Source of the DNA: Bryum argenteum
Lineage: Eukaryota; Streptophyta; Bryopsida; Bryales; Bryaceae
Assembly: GCA_037043015.1 (NCBI GenBank)
Contig: CM073324.1
Location: 20,228,097 to 20,292,096 of the forward strand
Direction: 5' to 3'
Length of the DNA stretch: 64,000 nt
The notes beneath the pieces are model-generated. The model made no database searches, was not told where the DNA came from, and saw nothing but the letters and a program-made list of their open reading frames with translations. Both the position numbers and the translations under genes were made by a program. Position 1 is the stretch's first letter; every line of letters starts with the position of its first letter. Positions 60,639 to 64,000 of this stretch are shown here, in pieces.

Positions 60639-60929
60639 ACCTCGGGACCAGGTTACCACTATTCTGCATCCGCAATCCCCTCTCCCAGGCTTTCTCTCAG
60701 TCATTCACTAGGAGAGAGAACCATCCTGCTACATCAGCATCCTCATCCTGCTACATCAGCATCCTCATCCTCCTTCCTCACAACCCTCCTCTAACCTCCC
60801 AATCCCTACAGCTCCACACTCGCTGCTCACAAAGTCACAGCTCTCAAATGATGCTTTAAACAAGCTACTCACAGCCCTCGTTCCGTTCACTCGCTGAAAA
60901 CCAGCCTTTCAATCGATCGCTCTACAGCT

Positions 60930-62307
60930 ATGAGTCTCAGAGATGTATGTTCTTGTAACCATTCTTCAGTTTTGCAGCGAGCAGTTTTACGATTGAGGCT
61001 GATCTGTTGACAGTTTTTAGGAACCGAATGGAGAGGTGCAGTAAGGTGGTTTGGTGGGTCTTGGATCTGATGTGTTTCGAATTGCAATGCACAGTTCTTC
61101 TACAGGCGCTCGGAGCCTCGATGGTTGAACCAGGAGTCGCCGCCTCCCGTTTACAGAGGCAATTCATCCCCTTACGGTTATGGAGGCGGTTCTCCTCGAG
61201 GTTATGGAGGAGATTCTCCTGTAAGCTCCTTCGCTGATCGTATTAGTAGAAGTTGGCCTGGTTAACGAGGTTCAAAGTGCAACTTTTAGTAGAGTAACAG
61301 TGCTTTAGCTTCACCAGTGAAGGGAATGTTTATTTCAAGAAACTGGTTTGAGTGATGTTTAAACGATTGGGACGTTGTTAAAGTCTACCAGAGAGTGCGT
61401 CAGTGTCTTCTGGTGCTGTTCCTGATCGGATGGTGTGTGGAATCCAGACTACCGAAATGAGGGTTGTCATGTGCTGCAACAAGTGCGAGGAGAAGGTCCG
61501 TGAGGAGATCGGCGAAGTCTACGGTGAGTAGCTTGCTGTGAACAACAGTAGTGAAAAGAACTGGATCGAACACTGTCTCCTTTAGTGGCTGAAAATCTCC
61601 ATTGATGTTTGAGAGTCTCCAGAGTTTCAAGTTTCCAACCAGTGAGAGTTCCAGTGTTTGACCACCCATGGTTTTTCGCACTAGTGCAAGTTGAATACGA
61701 AAGGCTCGGTCAATAGTCTGAAAGAGCATGTTCATGCACAGGAGTTCAAGATGTGCTGATAGACCAAGCAAGGTCCGAGGTAGTAGTAATCGGCTTCGCA
61801 GACGCACACGACGTCCTGAAGAAAGCCAAGAAAGTCGACAAGCGAGCAGACATCACAGCAAGCGACTCGTTCACGACCCACCATGGCCGACATAGCCACA
61901 AGCACAACAGGATTCATCACAAGCATTCTCACTCTTACTCTCGCGGAAGGAGCGATGGTTACAAAAGCAGTTACCCAATCGAGACTATCGGCAGCCCCCG
62001 ATACAACGCCAGTTATCACCAATCAATCAGCGACCCTCCCAACTGCTACATCGACGGCGGCCCTGACACCTACCGACACCGACAGTACAGGCCGGAGCCG
62101 GTACTGGACGGATACCGATCAGAATACCAGCCCCGTTACCGGTCTGGCACTCCCATCTATGAACCGGGGCATGAGGAGTACCGTCCCCGCTATCACCAGG
62201 GGTACAGGCCTAGTCAAGATTACCTTCCGAGGTATGTTGAGGAACCGGCCTACCCGGAAACGATGATGAACCCCGCCTATGATGTCCCTCACCTCGAGTA
62301 TTATTGA
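60930..62307 (+). CDS. HMA-domain metal-binding protein with His/Tyr-rich tail, paralogue B
   Basis: Paralogue of the gene at 29612 with the same four exons: 60930-60944, 61116-61220, 61394-61523 and 61742-62307, again 271 residues. Exon lengths are identical and the last exon has no indels, although introns differ by insertions and deletions, so protein-level selection is likely. The CNKC metal site, His cluster and HLEYY terminus are kept. About 17 residues differ in the last exon, for example ARSAVVV to ARSEVVV and NRYIDG to NCYIDG. Promoter, leader and 3' flank are duplicated too, so both may be expressed. The splice-site caution for exons 2 and 3 applies equally. Confidence 0.82.
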
Positions 62308-62519
62308 GTATAGTCCCATTTTTGTACACAACGAACTCCTCATTCTAGCAATTGTATACTGACTGGTGTATATATATTAGTATTGATAATGACGAATCAA
62401 TGGATCAAGTTGACACTAGATCAACTTTATCGATTTCCCCTCACTGAAATCAATAGGAACTTGGCTAGGAATGAATGCTTGGGGAATGTTCCTTGTATAG
62501 TCACGGAGGTGCAAAATTT

Positions 62520-62940
62520 GGATTTACTTTAGCTTCTTTTGGCTGAGGAATTTGAGGAAGTACTAAGGGAGCTTCCTCATGGGAAAACTGCTGACCAAGC
62601 CGGCATTCCCACTGAGGCTTTGAAGATTCTTTGGCGTGAAATAGGACCATCTATACATTTTCTCATGGAGGAGGTTTCGTCCTCCAAGACAACTCACCCT
62701 CTTATTAGAGGCGTGGTCTAATCATTAATTGCAAAAGAAGGTTGCAGGAGTCAACTTAGCAATTATAGGCCGATATCGGTATTGACAACAATTTATAAGC
62801 TAATGGTCAAAGTTAGGGCAATAGAATGCAAAAAGATCCCCCTTCTTGGATTAGACCGTCTTAGATAAGATTTGTGCGTAGCAGAAACATAGTCGACAAT
62901 GTTTTCTTAGCCTACGAGTCCAATGGGTTTTGCAAGTAGA
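62520..62940 (+). pseudogene. Decayed LINE reverse transcriptase fragment, copy B
   Basis: Counterpart of 31200-31637: EEFEEVLRELPHGKTADQAG, IPTEALKILWREIGP, SNYRPISVLTTIYKL and TRFVRSRNIVDNVFLAYES. Its longest piece (62539-62721) is open, but frame changes follow and the catalytic block is missing. Confidence 0.75.
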
Positions 62941-63504
62941 AATTGGGATGTTTTGTAGGAATTGTCTGTAGAGGTTCCGGTGGGGCCTGTAGAGGACTCC
63001 GGACAAACAGATTTCTCTACAACTAAGAAAGTGAGAATAGGCAAGAGCAAGAGTATTTGCTACTGGAGAATAATTCAGGAGCGAGGAACGGACATGAACA
63101 GATTTAAGTGGAGCAACTAGCGGATCAAATTATCACAAGGATAGTTAATGGTATGCTAGAGGAAGTTAATTCCTCTAGTCGGTCTAACAGCGGAGGAGCA
63201 CCTCTTCCTCATGACCATCTCTTCGCCTTCGGCCTATCAATAATTCTTTAGTGATGTTTCGAGATTAGCAATGTCTTGCTCCTAGACGTTAGTCAGGTTA
63301 CTTTAGTTTCTCTCCATAGATATTGTGAGCTTCTTCTATCTAGAAGTCATCTTTTTATAAGAGATGATATTACATACTAGTTACCATTACACAATACAAT
63401 GTATGTTTTGAAATTACGTTCCAACTGGGTTCCCTCACCTACATCTCATTTTACATTAGACAATGTATAAGATTTCTATTTAATTATCCCGGAAAGGGAA
63501 TTGC
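62941..63504. other. Tail of copy B
   Basis: Collinear with 31638-32194. No gene recognised. Its end is the ancestral right breakpoint of the duplication. Confidence 0.6.
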
Positions 63505-63514
63505 AGCTCAGTTG

Positions 63515-64000
63515 CTAACAGGTATGTACAAGCAATTCAAGTCGCGTCTTCCACAACCCCGACCTCCTGATATTGAAGAGGACAACACTCAAATCCCTTC
63601 ACACCTCTGTCGAGGTATCTCTTCTTCATTGCGTAGTCGTCATGCGGTGGACCAATCTCATTCTCAACGCCTTAACGTTGTTGATAAATGTATCGATGAT
63701 TTTCTAGAGAGGGTCCTTTACGAGCTTGAATAAGAGGTCGACAAGTAGCTTGAGATTGAACAGTCAACCTTAAGACTGGAAAGCGCTCATATTCCCTCTC
63801 TAGAAACTCTTCATCTCTTAGACAAAGATTTGATGGTGCGGAACTTATGAGAAGACTATGATGGTGAGGAGTTGCATCTCCAAGCCGACTTTTAGTCCTC
63901 GCTCTCTACAAGGCGCGGGGCTCCTTTTACTCCACTATTTGTTGGCCGCTTGATCGCATCGCCCAAAGTTCAAACGGTTCTTATCACAGCGGCTTCTTCA
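63515..64000 (+). pseudogene. Decayed reading frame of unknown family (runs off the window)
   Basis: One frame can be followed for about 160 codons to the window end with four in-frame stops: TAA at 63731, TAG at 63746, TGA at 63848 and TAG at 63893. Composition between stops stays protein-like (QSHSQRLNVVDKCIDDFLER, then LESAHIPSLETLHLLDKDLM, then APFTPLFVGRLIAS). No family was recognised. It may be a retroelement or a dead gene of the unduplicated flank. Confidence 0.45.

Larger units (their letters stand above)
32195..63514 (+). repeat. Segmental duplication, copy B (about 31.3 kb)
   Basis: Direct tandem copy of 6670-32204, longer because of extra transposons and extra R-family repeats. 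Its last 40 bp (TTAATTATCCCGGAAAGGG...GCAGCTCAGTTG) match the sequence preceding the chimeric tRNA at 32170-32204. Similarity stops at about 63514, where unique sequence begins. Confidence 0.92.

Overview
The window is nuclear DNA of a land plant. The best evidence is an Sm-G gene with the plant-type N-terminus MSKSGQPPDLKKYMDKKL, the 3' half of the plant cohesin loader SCC2 split by many short GT/AG introns, a telo-box ahead of the Sm-G gene, and a plant-style heavy-metal-associated (HMA) domain gene. Short introns, low GC and a Tc1-type transposon suggest a bryophyte (moss-like) genome. That last step is inference; no species can be named from sequence alone.

Layout. Positions 1-6160 are ordinary gene space: the last exons of SCC2 (1-3521), a spacer with small repeats and one unexplained coding-like fragment, and an intact three-exon Sm-G gene (5592-6160). 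A tRNA-Lys(CUU) gene lies at 6662-6734.

From inside that tRNA to about 63514 the window is a tandem segmental duplication. Copy A runs 6670 to about 32204 and copy B runs 32195 to about 63514. Both breakpoints lie in the shared 10-mer AGCTCAGTTG, so the A/B junction carries a chimeric, broken tRNA (32187-32259). Each copy has the same order: low-copy non-coding DNA with strongly conserved islands, an AT-rich stretch, a block of nested tandem repeats (family R, each with a GC-rich minisatellite), an HMA-domain gene (29612-30971 and 60930-62307), a decayed LINE reverse transcriptase, and a short tail.

The copies differ mainly by transposon insertions, and each copy often supplies the empty site for insertions in the other. 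Copy A carries a 1318-bp solo LTR with a CCCAC target duplication and two TTAA-flanked piggyBac-like elements. Copy B carries a Harbinger-like MITE nested in the TTAA site of another piggyBac-like MITE, three abutting Tc1/mariner elements (one with a frameshifted DD34E-type transposase), a foldback element with 263-bp arms, and a 342-bp TTAA-flanked hairpin element.

After 63515 unique sequence resumes with a decayed reading frame. The genes do not form one pathway. SCC2, Sm-G and the tRNA are housekeeping; the duplicated HMA gene is the only protein gene clearly amplified here.
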